Shown: piece by piece, positions 52,101 through 63,062 of the stretch
Layout of the letters: each line of letters begins with the position of its first letter
Numbering within the stretch: the stretch's first letter is position 1
Origin: Medicago truncatula
Taxonomy: Eukaryota > Streptophyta > Magnoliopsida > Fabales > Fabaceae
DNA length: 64,000 nucleotides
Direction of reading: 5' to 3'
Assembly: GCF_003473485.1 (NCBI RefSeq)
Contig: NC_053045.1
Coordinates: 44,186,494 to 44,250,493, forward strand
Translations under genes and position numbers: made by a program
The notes under the pieces: model-generated
Database searches by the model: none
Seen by the model: only the letters and a program-made list of their open reading frames with translations
What the model was told of the DNA's origin: nothing

Positions 52101-55100
52101 ATGGAAGAAACAACAAGAAAACTAATAAAATCCATTCACCAAAACACAAACAACCCAAAACTCGCATGGCATCTCTTCAAACGAATCCTCTCTTCATCTC
52201 CCTCATCCTCATCCTCATCCTCATCCTCTTCCTCTTCCCATCATCACCACCTCATTCCCACCATCACACGCATCCTTCTCCGCCACAACATGGACAACGA
52301 AATCAACCATCTCTTTCAACTCACCACATCACACCATTCCCACATTTCAATTCTCAATATCTTATCCCAATCACCCCACCATCTCGATTTCGCTTTCTCC
52401 CATTTCAAATCACTCAGAACCCATTTCCCATCAACCCCTCTTCCTCTTCAACTCTACCACCTCCTCCTCCGTTCCAGCCTCCAACAGAATCGTCCACATT
52501 ACGTTACTTCGTTGTACACTGACATGATTCAAACTGGTGTTAACCCGGAAACATATACTTTTAATCTTTTGATACAGTCGTTATGTGAATCTAACGCGCT
52601 TGATCATGCACGTGAACTGTTTGATAAAATGTCTGAAAAGGGTTGTCAGCCTAATAAGTTCACTGTTGGGATACTTGTTCGTGGGTTTTGTCGAGCTGGG
52701 AGAACTAAACAGGCTTTGGAGTTTGTTGATGGGAAGATGGGGGGGAATGTTAATAGGGTTGTGTATAATACTCTTGTGTCGAGTTTTTGTAAACAGGATA
52801 TGAATGACGAGGCGGAGAAATTGGTTGAGAGGATGACGGAGAAGGGTTTGTTACCTGATGTTGTTACGTTTAATTCGAGGATATCTGCACTTTGTAGAGC
52901 GGGGAAGGTTTTTGAGGCGTCGAGAATTTTTAGAGATATGCAGATGGATGGGGAATTGGGACTTCCTAAGCCGAATGTTGTTACTTTTAATTTGATGCTT
53001 AAGGGGTTTTGTCAAGAAGGGATGATGGAGGAAGCTAGGTCTTTGGTTGAGACTATGAAGAAAGGTGGGAATTTTGTTAGTTTGGAGAGTTATAATACTT
53101 GGTTGTTGGGTTTGCTTAGAAATGGGAAGTTGTTGGAGGGTCGATCGGTTCTTGATGAAATGGTGGAGAATGGTATTGAACCGAATATTTACTCGTATAA
53201 TATTGTGATGGATGGACTGTGTAGGAACCATATGATGTTGGATGCGAGAAGGTTGATGGATTTGATGGTGAGTAATGGTGTTTACCCGGATACTGTTACT
53301 TATACTACTCTACTACATGGCTATTGTAGCAAAGGGAAGGTTTTTGAAGCTAAAGCGATTCTTAATGAAATGATTAGGAAAGGTTGTCATCCAAATACTT
53401 ATACTTGCAATACGTTGCTGAATAGCCTGTGGAAAGAGGGGAGGAAGTCAGAGGCTGAGGAAATGCTGCAAAAGATGAACGAAAAGAGTTATCAGTTAGA
53501 TACTGTGACCTGTAATATCGTGGTCAATGGTCTGTGTAGAAACGGAGAATTGGAGAAAGCAAGTGAAGTTGTAAGTGAGATGTGGACTGATGGAACAAAT
53601 TCCCTTGGTAAAGAAAACCCAGTTGCTGGCCTAGTTAATTCAATCCACAATGTATCGACCAATGTGCCTGATGTGATCACTTATACAACCTTAATTAATG
53701 GACTTTGCAAGGTTGGGAAACTAGAAGAAGCCAAAAAGAAATTTATTGAGATGATGGCGAAAAACTTGCACCCTGATTCTGTGACCTATGATACGTTTGT
53801 ATTGAATTTCTGCAAACAAGGGAAGATATCATCGGCTTTACGTGTATTGAAAGACATGGAGAGAAATGGTTGCAGCAAGACTCTTCAAACTTATAATTCA
53901 TTGATCTTGGGGTTAGGAAGTAAAGGGCAAATATTTGAAATGTACGGATTGATGGATGAGATGAGAGAAAGAGGAATACATCCAGATATTTGCACTTACA
54001 ATAATATGATCAATTGTCTCTGCGAAGGAGGGAAAACAAAGGATGCCACTTCTCTTTTACATGAAATGTTGGATAAGGGAGTCGTCTCTCCCAATGTATC
54101 TTCCTTCAAAATATTGATTAAAGCATTCTGCAAGTCTGGAGATTTTAAAGTAGCATGTGAACTTTTTGATGTAGCTCTGAGTGTATGTGGCCACAAAGAA
54201 GCCTTGTACAGTTTGATGTTCAATGAATTACTTGCTGGGGGAAAACTCTCTGATGCAAAAGAGCTATTTGAAGCTTCATTAGAAAGATCTCTCTTATCAA
54301 AGAATTTCATGTATGAAGATTTGATTGACAAACTTTGCAAGGATGGAAGGTTAGACGATGCTCACGGCCTTCTTCAGAAATTGATTGATAAGGGATATTG
54401 CTTCGACCATTCATCATTCATACCTGTGATTGATGGCTTAAGTAAAAGGGGAAACAAACAACAAGCTGATGAACTAGGAAGGATAATGGAATTGGCTTTA
54501 GAAGATAAAACTTCTGATAGGACTTACCGAAATGGAAACTCCATCTTTCGTCGAAAATTACACAAGGATGGTGGAAGTGATTGGCAGGATATAATTAACA
54601 GGTATGATCATATGGTAGTGAAGATAGTCTTTTCATTCCACTTTTGGGTTCTGTTCTTTTATAAAAGAGATGTTTTTAACTAGATAGTTTGGGTTCTCTT
54701 GGATTAACGCAGTTCATTTCTTTGTTCATAGTTACTGTTTCCAAAATCTGCATCATTAATTTCTAAATGCGACTATTAGTTGCCTTAAACATGATATGTG
54801 TTGAACTTTTGAGCAATGACAGCACAAATTACTGAACTTTCTCATGAAGTCATGTTTGGATGAGTTGAAGACTAACATGTGATAAAATGTGTGCATTCAT
54901 TGCTACACCAGCATTTGTTTGACAGTTTTCAACTCAACAGGGTTGACAATCTCACATAATCATATATGTTTACTATTGTTTGAATTGTCTTCATCTTTGA
55001 AAGAGTTGCTTTGTGGTGTGACATTTAAAGTTATCTCGTATTATTCTTCCATTTCAAATATCTAAGTTATATTAAATATAAACATGGATCCGAATATTAT

Positions 55101-55377
55101 CTCGTATATTAAAGTTGCTTTGTGGTGTGACATTTAAAGTTATCTCGTATGGCTTTTTAATTATTGCAATTACCATTCATTTATGCTGCTCATTCTTCAA
55201 TATTTCCTAACGATATGTTTCCTGTTTTTTTTTTTGTTGACAAAATGTTTCCTGTTACTTGACAGGGATATTGGCGGTAATATTGCATTGAAAACTCTGA
55301 AGCGTGTAGAAAAAGGCTGGGGTCAAGGAAGTATATCGAGTTTGCTGCCTCAAAAGAATGATTATCTTGATTACTAA
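52101..55377 (+). CDS. P-class pentatricopeptide repeat (PPR) protein
   Basis: Two exons, 52101-54601 and 55266-55377, join through a split Arg codon and give 870 residues. About 18 consecutive 35-residue PPR motifs run from roughly residue 145 to 800, each with the pattern (V/I)-x-T-Y/F-N-x-L-(I/L)...G-x-x-x-x-A. No E, DYW or SMR extension is present, so it is a P-class RNA-binding protein, expected to act on organellar transcripts in mitochondria or plastids. The C-terminal tail after the repeats (D-W-Q-D-I-I-N-R, then K-G-W-G-Q-G-S-I-S-S-L) is outside the motif and looks conserved; I associate it, tentatively, with the group around Arabidopsis At2g17140. The N-terminus has a Ser tract from a TCATCC microsatellite. 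If the intron is retained, translation would read through to a stop at 54681-54683 instead. Confidence 0.9.
52196..52240 (+). repeat. TCATCC hexanucleotide microsatellite inside the PPR coding sequence
   Basis: About six tandem TCATCC/TCTTCC units encode a poly-Ser stretch near residue 35-46. Because the unit is six bases, changes in copy number keep the frame. Confidence 0.9.
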
Positions 55378-56126
55378 GATGGTAGCAGTTTATGTTGGTT
55401 TGAGGTTGGAGATATTGAAGACCTATTTGTAAGTAAAGCAAGTTTTCATTTTTTAATTATCATTCCTATCAATCCTAAGATATAAGCAACATAAATATTA
55501 ATTCAAATTCCACTATGAATTCCATAAACATTGACTGTAAACGTTTCTCCATCTTGTATGTAGACAGTATAGTGAATATTAACTCGCTGGCAAGTAAACA
55601 GAAAATTTGTTCGATTATTGTTGGGTTAAAAGGGTTTAATTCAAGAAAAGCTTGACACTCAAATTATTGAAAATAATAATTGAACACAAAATAAAAAGGC
55701 TGTGATAGTATTCTAGGACTAGGACTTGTCTCATATGAGCTATAATTCTACAATATTCCAAGAAACCATGTTAAAAATCTAACTGCATGTATTTATTTTT
55801 CATGAATGAGATAATGCAGATATCAACAAAACATTTATTTATATTAACTTTCAACTAATATAGCATGATGTTGGTGCTGCAATAGAGTTAGAGTAGACAA
55901 CGACATTATAACCTAAATGACCTTACTAGTTACTGCCACTGAAAAGAGTAGACAGCGACATTATTACCTAAATGACCTTACTAGTTACTACCACTGAAAA
56001 GAGTAGTCCCTAAATGACCTTTCTAGTTACTACGACTGAAAAATATGAAAATCTGAAGGGACTAGGTAGTAGTGCAACCGACACACTCTAGATTCCTACC
56101 AAATTTAATTTGCATGATCCTAATTC
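55378..56126. other. Intergenic with short tandem repeats
   Basis: No gene. At 55891-56045 a unit of about 60 bp (AGAGTAGACA, then CCTAAATGACCTTACTAG and TTACTACCACTGAAAA) occurs three times, the last copy lacking its first part. Confidence 0.6.
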
Positions 56127-59109
56127 CTAACTAAAATTGGTTGAAATAAGTTGGAACCACTGGCTTTGGGGGTTGTCCAAACATGAAGAATCATTTTCAT
56201 CTATGCAGATGCATTTTCTGGTCACTATCTTGGAGGAATCTGACTCCATTTCCAAGCAAAAAAGGGGTCCATTCCCATGAGAGGTGGCCAAGTGAAGACC
56301 AGTCTTTGAGACAGATTTCCAGGAACTTTGCGGTGACAGGCAATGTTCTGAGAGGGTTGCAGGAAGCCCTTCACCCTCTGCCTTTAGACACATAGCAGAG
56401 TCCATCAACCTTATTGGAGAACCATCTCCCTCAAAACTCCATTCGCTATGACTCTTACAATCTCCCAATACAAGTTCATTGTTACTCCCATTCGCGTGAG
56501 CGCACTTACCGGTCAATGGATGGAACATTATATGAGACTTTGAGAGGTTTGAAGTTGGATCTGCATAAGTAAATCACATAAACACACATTTTAGGCATAA
56601 ACTCTGAGTGCATTTGAAAAAGCTTATTTATACCTATGCTTGTTGTAGAACATAAACAATTGTAGAAGTGTCTATGAAACTTTATGACAATAGTTTTGAC
56701 GTGATCATATGTTGTTTTGAGCTCATTTCAGTAAACACGTAATTTAGGCAATCACTCAAACAACTCTATGACACACACATGATATTAAGTTGTGCATATG
56801 ATGTATTAATTTTTGTGCACATTTTTATGTGAATGTGATAATATATGTAGTATGTATGTATTTATATATCATATCATATGTACCTTGAATTTTCTTCTGG
56901 AGAAGCTGAAATTTCTGAGGGAATTTTGGGTCCCTGTAATTTTTCCAATCATAGTCCATTACAGCATATGTCTCACCAGCCCCAACACTGCCTTCTCTAA
57001 AATAGTAGCTTCCACCAAAAGACCACAAGCTCCAATCCAAGTCAACAGAGGCAGCATAAGACACAAAGCATGGCATGAATTTGTTGTCCACGGCATTGCC
57101 ACCAGTCATGTCATATCCAAATTCGCTTATGAATAAAGGTACTGGATTGTTACCACTAATGAGAAAACCAGCTTGGTCGTTTAAATTTTCAATGACAGAG
57201 GAACAAACCCAATTCATTGGTTGCAAATTCCACCTATCTTGGTTTCCTGAGAAGGAATAAATGTGTGCCTCGTACACTAATTTGTTGGTGAAGTTTAGAT
57301 CAAGGGTCTTTTTCTTCAAAAATGAAAGGTCATTGTCAAAGTTTAACCCTGAAATGACGATTAATAAATCTGGGTTGTGTTTGTGAATTGTGCTTGCTCC
57401 TTGGCTTACGTACTTGTACCAATCGGGCAAATTTTGACGTCCACCTCTTAGCTCATTTCTCAAGTCCATGGCTATCACCTATAGATAACAACATATAACA
57501 GCAAGAAAAGAATAAACAAGATGCGTCAATGCAAAAGAAAAAATTAGAAAAAGTTCTTTCACACCATTGTTAAAATATAACCATTACTTGTCGAAAAAAG
57601 TACAACCATTGCTAAAACAAAATAATAATTATAACTATTTTTTTTATTAAAGAAGTATAAGAACTTATTTTAGGCTTAAATATATCAATCTATTCAACTG
57701 CGAAACATTATGTTAATAATTTAATGGACAGAGTTTAAGATACATATGCACTATTTTACATCATCATCTAATCATATTTTATCGCAGAGAACGATGTATG
57801 TTTGTTGAGATGTTTTAGGAAGTAATACAAGTGACACACAATATTTAGATATGATTGGAATGACCATAGTGTATATCCATTTCTTTTACAAGTTTTTTCA
57901 CACAGAAGACAAGACAGAAGTATGTTTGTTGAGATATTTTAGAAAGTAATACTATGTGACACAATATTTAGATACGGTTGGAATGACCACAGTGCATATC
58001 CATTTTTTTTTTAAAGTTTTTTCACAGACAAACATGTTTGTTGAGATATTTCAGGAAGTAATGAGTGACACAATATTTAGATATTGATTGGAATGGCCAT
58101 AATGCATATCAATTTTTTTACAAGTTCATATGTATATCCATTAAACTTTACATGATTTCTTAAAATTAACTTAATTGTTCAAGATATTTGTTAAAATATT
58201 TTAAAATTCATATATATTTTCTTAAAAGTATTTAAAATTTTAAATAAATTTTTACTGTCTAAGAAAAGTTCACAGACTAATCCTCTTTCAATCTCTCTTC
58301 ATAGTCTCTATCTCTCTTTCTTCATTGTTTATTAATTCTTTAATAATTGTTCCTGTCCACCCTTAATTTTTACGTGATGGATAGACATGAGAAAGTTTAG
58401 ATTATAAAAAAAAAAAAAAATATTTGTATTGTAAATTTTTAAAAATTACATAGACTAGCATAATAGTTAAACAAAAAACATTATATCGAAAAAAAGTAAA
58501 CTTGATCATGGTTTTGTGATAACTTACATTGGGTTTTCCCCTGAAGTGCTTAGCTATAAAAGCCAAACCTTGAAGCCATTCATCAGGATGAAAATGCCTA
58601 TCACCAAAGAATCCATTCTGATCATTATTATCACAACACCACTCTGCCATACTAACATGATTATCAATAAGCACCATAACACCTTTTTCTCCAAGAGCAT
58701 CAATAGCAGCTTCATAAGCTTGAACATGTGTCATGTTCAACATCAAAGGATTATGTTTCTCAATAGCCGACACAACATCCTTAGGTATATCGAGACTATA
58801 AAGTGTATCTCGAATTGTATCATTTGCATGTCGTGTGAACATGTAAGTAGCATAAGACAAACGGACACAATTGAAACCTGACTTAGCAATTTGATTAGCT
58901 ATGTCTTGTATAGGCAATTTGTCAAGACCTTCAACAAGCATTGGAGTTGCATGTCCAACCCAATGTGCACAAGTTAGTTTCATTCTTTCTCCTGTTGCAT
59001 CATCTATGATCCATCTCTTTTGAGTTGAGAGTGGAAATGAGTTGCAACAGTATGAGGTTAGTATGGCTATGAAAATGGTTGAAACTAATAAAAGGGATGA
59101 TTTGCTCAT
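56127..59109 (-). CDS. Secreted glycoside hydrolase family 5 protein with C-terminal ricin-B-like lectin domain
   Basis: Three exons on the minus strand, 59109-58528, 57478-56884 and 56560-56127, give 536 residues with agreeing phases. A signal peptide (about residues 1-24) precedes a GH5 (cellulase-type) barrel. I place the acid/base at Glu203 in L-R-N-E-L and the nucleophile at Glu313 in F-I-S-E-F-G, both as expected for retaining GH5 enzymes; the L-I-D-N-H-V-S strand is also present. From about residue 400 a beta-trefoil, ricin-B-like lectin domain follows, with several Cys and a terminal Q-S-Q-W-F. The lectin-like part would bind glycans; it is not a toxin and has no ribosome-inactivating partner. 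The substrate is not evident: plant GH5 members with this layout have no role I can name. The protein is expected in the cell wall or apoplast. Confidence 0.9.
57796..58125. repeat. Three tandem units of about 110-125 bp in intron 1 of the GH5 gene
   Basis: Three copies each contain ATGTTTGTTGAGAT, GGAAGTAAT or AAAGTAAT, GACACAATATTTAGAT and TGGAATG(A/G)CCA followed by a T-rich end. They start near 57796, 57921 and 58033. The third copy is shortened. Confidence 0.85.
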
Positions 59110-59164
59110 TTTGTAGTTTTTACTCGTAGCTTACTCTACCTTTCAATGAATGTGTCATTTACTC

Positions 59165-59190
59165 TCTTCTAGTGTGTTTATATAGTCTGT
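59165..59190 (-). promoter_or_regulatory. TATA box of the GH5 gene
   Basis: On the minus strand the sequence reads GACTATATAAACACAC about 70 bp before the start codon, a suitable place for a TATA box with a short leader. Confidence 0.5.
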
Positions 59191-59728
59191 TTTTTTTGGA
59201 TAAATCTAAAAAACTAGACGATAAAGTGATATACATAAATTTTAATCTTTATCCATTTTTAAATTTAAGTTTACTCAAATGTAAGGTTTTTTTTTTTTTT
59301 TGTTTTGTGTTTAGCCATTTACTTTCGGATCAAGTTAATAGTTTTCATTTTTGAGTAAAAAAGAAATGTAATTTTAGAAGTTTGGATTAAGTTGAATAGA
59401 AACAGCACTTTAAGTGTTTGGATTAAACAGCTCTCAACAAAGTCACCGTTGTTATCCGTTTTCAAAAAATAAATTACCGTGGTTATCTGATAGGTTTTAT
59501 TATATTAATTCAGGTTTAGTTCATCGTGTCTTGTAAAAACATTTTTATTTTTCATTTTCTAAAATTTATTTAATTTAGTTTTTAACGAGGAAATGCTAAA
59601 CTCGATAAGTAAACAATTGTGTGCAATTTTGTGAAACAATAAAAAAGCAAAAATCTTTTTTTTTTTTTTTTTTCGTTATTTCTGAAAATGCATTATCTTT
59701 AACTAGCATTTCATCTTCTCTCAATAAC
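59191..59728. other. Upstream region of the GH5 gene, no gene seen
   Basis: AT-rich with T-tracts near 59287-59300 and 59660-59673. No supportable gene or bounded repeat. Confidence 0.4.
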
Positions 59729-60352
59729 AATCTCACGTAGGCATGGCAATGAGGTGGGTGGAGACAGGTTTTACCTTCTCTGCCTCAATACCCTACTCTC
59801 ATATATTTACCCGTTATCCTACCCATACCATAGGATGAGAAATCGAATCTCATCCTGGTCTCCGACGGGTTCGGGTATACCCGCCCCATCCTCATCCCCG
59901 CAATGTAATTTTTTTTTAAAAATAAAAATAAAAGCATTTTTCATCCCAAGCGCAATGTTGTAATGCATTATCCAGGATAGTGATGATGGCGATTGATGAC
60001 TATGGTGATGGAGAAGAGAGAGGCCGAGAGTGTTAGATAAGGAAAGAGATAAGAGTTAAATATGATAACCGAGTGTCATCTCAAAGACTGAGACTCTAAT
60101 TGTGTAAGTGAAATGATTTATGATTTCGATTTCTATTTATATAAAAGGGGTAATAAATTGATTTTCTACATTCGGGACGGGTTTGAGTGTAGCTTCGGGT
60201 TAGGTACCTATATCCCCGTTAACCGTCTCATACCCGTGTTTTGAAATCGGAGAAAATCCAAAACTCATACTCAAACTCAGTAAAAGTAGGGAAAACCTGT
60301 CATGTGGGTTTGGTTCGGGCGGATATGAGTTTTGTTGCTATGTCATTCTCAC
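59729..60352. mobile_element. Possible non-autonomous hAT-type element
   Basis: The body 59737-60344 is GC-richer than its flanks and contains repeated CGGGTTCGGG-type stretches. Its left end GTAGGCATGGCAATG partly mirrors the reversed right end GACATAGCAACA, and near-identical octamers AATCTCAC and ATTCTCAC flank it (59729-59736, 60345-60352). One mismatch in the duplication and weak inverted ends keep this uncertain. Confidence 0.45.
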
Positions 60353-60639
60353 ATGTTCTTAATAGCAAGTTAAAACAAATGCATGCTTTAGAAAATGAAA
60401 AGTAAAAGACTTAAATGTACTTTTGATCCACCTATTTTTTTTAAAAATAAAATATAGTTTTGATCCCCTATCTTAAAACCCAATTTTTTGGTCCCAATTT
60501 TGATTTTTCTTGAGTTTTGATCTCCCTACTCTATTACATCCTTCCTCTAATAGGTGGTGGTCTGATTCCAAATCTATACCTCATTCACTACAAAAGTTTT
60601 AAAAACTTAAGACAAACTATCTCCAATTAAAATTACTTA

Positions 60640-61310
60640 AAGGCAAAATGCTCACTAAGATTACACATTTGTGATGTAAATGGTAAAAATACTCCAAATT
60701 ACATGTTTTAAACCTAGACAAGTCACAAACTACTTGATAGAAGAAGCATTTTGATTGGTATAATTCACTTTAAAAGAGGAACTTGGTATTTCGTAATGGT
60801 AGAATCTAAAATTGGTCAATGGTCACAATTTCGAATCTTATTCTTATTCTTGATAAGTTATATATTGGACTAGTATGAACATTCATACCATGTGACCCCT
60901 AATATTTTAGTTTGATATGAAATGAAAATTCTTTAAGTATAATTGCAGAGACTAATTTATCAAGTCGATTAGGATCACAATGGATAAAAAAACTCTCAAA
61001 ACTCTCAAATATATGTATTAATTTGATATTACCATCTAAATATTTCATTTAACTGTTTAATTGATTTCTAATATTATCTTGTCTTTAACGTAGACAAGCC
61101 ACATACTACTTGATGGAAGGAACATTTTGACTTGCATGATTCACACTTGCTATTTTGTAATTATAGAATCTAAAACTAGTTGATGCTCAAAATCTCGAAT
61201 CTTACTCTTTATAAGTTACATATTGGACTGGTTTGATGTGAACTGTAAATTCTTTTCGAGCAACTTCCTCGACTAATTTAATGAGTTGGTTAGGATCACA
61301 ATGGATGGAA
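60640..61310. repeat. Two diverged direct copies of an intergenic segment
   Basis: The segment at about 60712-60975 recurs at about 61086-61310. Both carry TAGACAAG(T/C)CACA(A/T)ACTACTTGAT, CGAATCTTA(T/C)TCTT, A(A/T)GTTA(T/C)ATATTGGACT and TTAGGATCACAATGGAT in the same order. Many substitutions and indels separate them. I see no coding role. Confidence 0.75.
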
Positions 61311-61587
61311 AAAAGAAAATCTAAAATGCGTATAATAACATGATGTCGCATACATTTTTATTTTTATTTTATAAAAAAATACACATAAATTTTGATTATA
61401 TCTACCCAAATTTTTTTTTTCAAATTTTTAATTTTAATCTAACATCTCTTTTCAACTAATTTATTAATTTAATATTAATTCAAATTTAAAAATTATATAT
61501 TGTTTTTATGCACGTGGCCAGTTCCATGTTAATTTCCATAATTTTTCATCTTTGCAAAATTAACTTCTTTTTTATTATCTATCAGAA

Positions 61588-62516
61588 ATATCTCAAGACT
61601 GGTGCTAGTCACACCCCAAAAAAAACAAGTTACACCCCAAAATGACTAATATACCCCTAAATTGAACATAAGTAAACTAAATTTACATTAACCTAAATTG
61701 AACATAAGTAAACTGAATTTACATTAACCTAAATTGAACATAAATAAACTTAATTTACATTAACCTAGATTGAGTAAACTGAATTTACACTAACCTCTTA
61801 TATACATGATGTAAATTCAAACACTAACCTAGATTGAATGAACGTAACTAAACTAAATTTACATTAACCTAGATTGAACATAAGTAAACTAAATTTACAT
61901 TAACCTAAATTGAACATAAGTAAACTGAATTTACATTAACCTAAATTGAACATAAGTAAACTTAATTTACATTAACCTAGATTGAGTAAACTGAATTTAC
62001 ACTAACCTCTTATATACATGTAAACTGAATTTACACTAACCTCTTATATACATGTAAACTGAATTTACACTAACCTAGATTGAACGTAAGTAAACTAAAT
62101 TTACATTAACCTAAATTGAACATAAGTAAACTTAATTTACATTGACATAAGTAAACTAAATTTACATTAACCTAAATTGAACATAAATAAACTTAATTTA
62201 CACTAATCTAAATTGAACATATCTCATACCAAAACAAACAATAAACAAATAGAAATTCATCGAAAATGAAATTCATGAAATTCACTAACCTTTATGAATA
62301 TAGTACATATCAATAACAAAGATGTTGATTCAGATATTGGTTGCACATCTATGGTGATTTGTGGATGAAAAGGAGTAAGGGTTCAGAATGATCATAAAAG
62401 ATGGGTTTTTAAAAATTTACATGAAGAGGGCAATTTTGGTATTATTGTAAAATTTTAAATAAATTTGGGTGTAATTTGTTTTTTTTGGGGTGTAACTAGC
62501 ACCAATCATATCTCAA
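61588..62516. mobile_element. MULE-like element filled with a 36-bp minisatellite
   Basis: The body 61597-62507 (911 bp) has inverted ends of about 40 bp: left GACTGGTGCTAGTCACACCC and, reversed, GATTGGTGCTAGTTACACCC, continuing with an A-run and a second ACACCC. A perfect 9-bp direct repeat, ATATCTCAA, flanks it at 61588-61596 and 62508-62516. The interior has no transposase; 61654-62220 is a tandem array. Terminal inverted repeats with a 9-bp duplication suggest a Mutator-like MITE. Confidence 0.82.
61654..62220. repeat. Minisatellite with 36-bp unit
   Basis: About 15 tandem units with a core of TAAACTGAATTTACATTAAC then CTAAATTGAACATAAG, with variants where CTGAA becomes CTAAA or CTTAA and with truncated units joined by CTCTTATATACATG. 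Higher-order doublets (62005-62060) show recent unequal exchange or slippage. Confidence 0.9.
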
Positions 62517-62786
62517 TTGCAAATTTCAACATAGTATCTTTATATTCTAATTTTTAAATATATTTTAATTGGTTATCACTTTTTATCTTTTAGCAATAAA
62601 TTTCCTTTCAAAGGAAGATCTTTTAACAACATATTTAGATTCAAATTTTAACTACAAAATAATTTGATTCAATAAGTTTTTTTTTTTACTTTTTTTTTTA
62701 AATATTTTATAATTTGTTTATTATGGACATGTACTATACTAGCACATTAACAATATTTTTAATTAAACAATTGATATTTTTATGTA

Positions 62787-63062
62787 GTATAAACGTGCGT
62801 GCGATTATGGTGCATAAGGAAATCCTTATGCACCCTGCATAAATCCAGAAATGATTTTGGAGTACAACTCACATAAATCATTTCCACAGCAAAATGGTTT
62901 TGACATAATTTTATGCAGGGTGCTGGAAATCCTTATGCATGGTGCTGAAAACCATGAAGTACATCTAATGGTTTTGAAGTACAACTCACAGAAACCATTT
63001 CTAGATTTATGCAGGGTGCATAAGGATTTTCTTATGCACCATAACCGCGCCCGTATAAACGT
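62787..63062. mobile_element. Foldback MITE with 10-bp target duplication
   Basis: The body 62797-63052 (256 bp) has long inverted ends: left GCGTGCGATTATGGTGCATA and, reversed, GGGCGCGGTTATGGTGCATA, continuing through CCTTATGCACCCTGCATAAA on both arms. A perfect 10-bp direct repeat, GTATAAACGT, flanks it at 62787-62796 and 63053-63062. Each arm also contains its own small palindrome (GCATAAGGAAATCCTTATGC). The duplication length fits a Mutator-type source. Open frames through it are by-products. Confidence 0.85.

Noticed and set aside
52061-52522. 153-residue open frame overlapping the PPR start
   Set aside because: It overlaps the PPR N-terminus in another frame, and its Pro/Ser/Leu composition comes from the TCATCC microsatellite.
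56127-56560. Toxin-type (ribosome-inactivating) lectin
   Set aside because: The ricin-B-like fold is fused to a GH5 catalytic domain; no N-glycosidase domain is present, so it is a carbohydrate-binding module.
61588-62516. CRISPR-like array of about 36-bp repeats
   Set aside because: The repeats are directly adjacent with no unique spacers, lie in a plant genome and sit inside a transposon-like frame.
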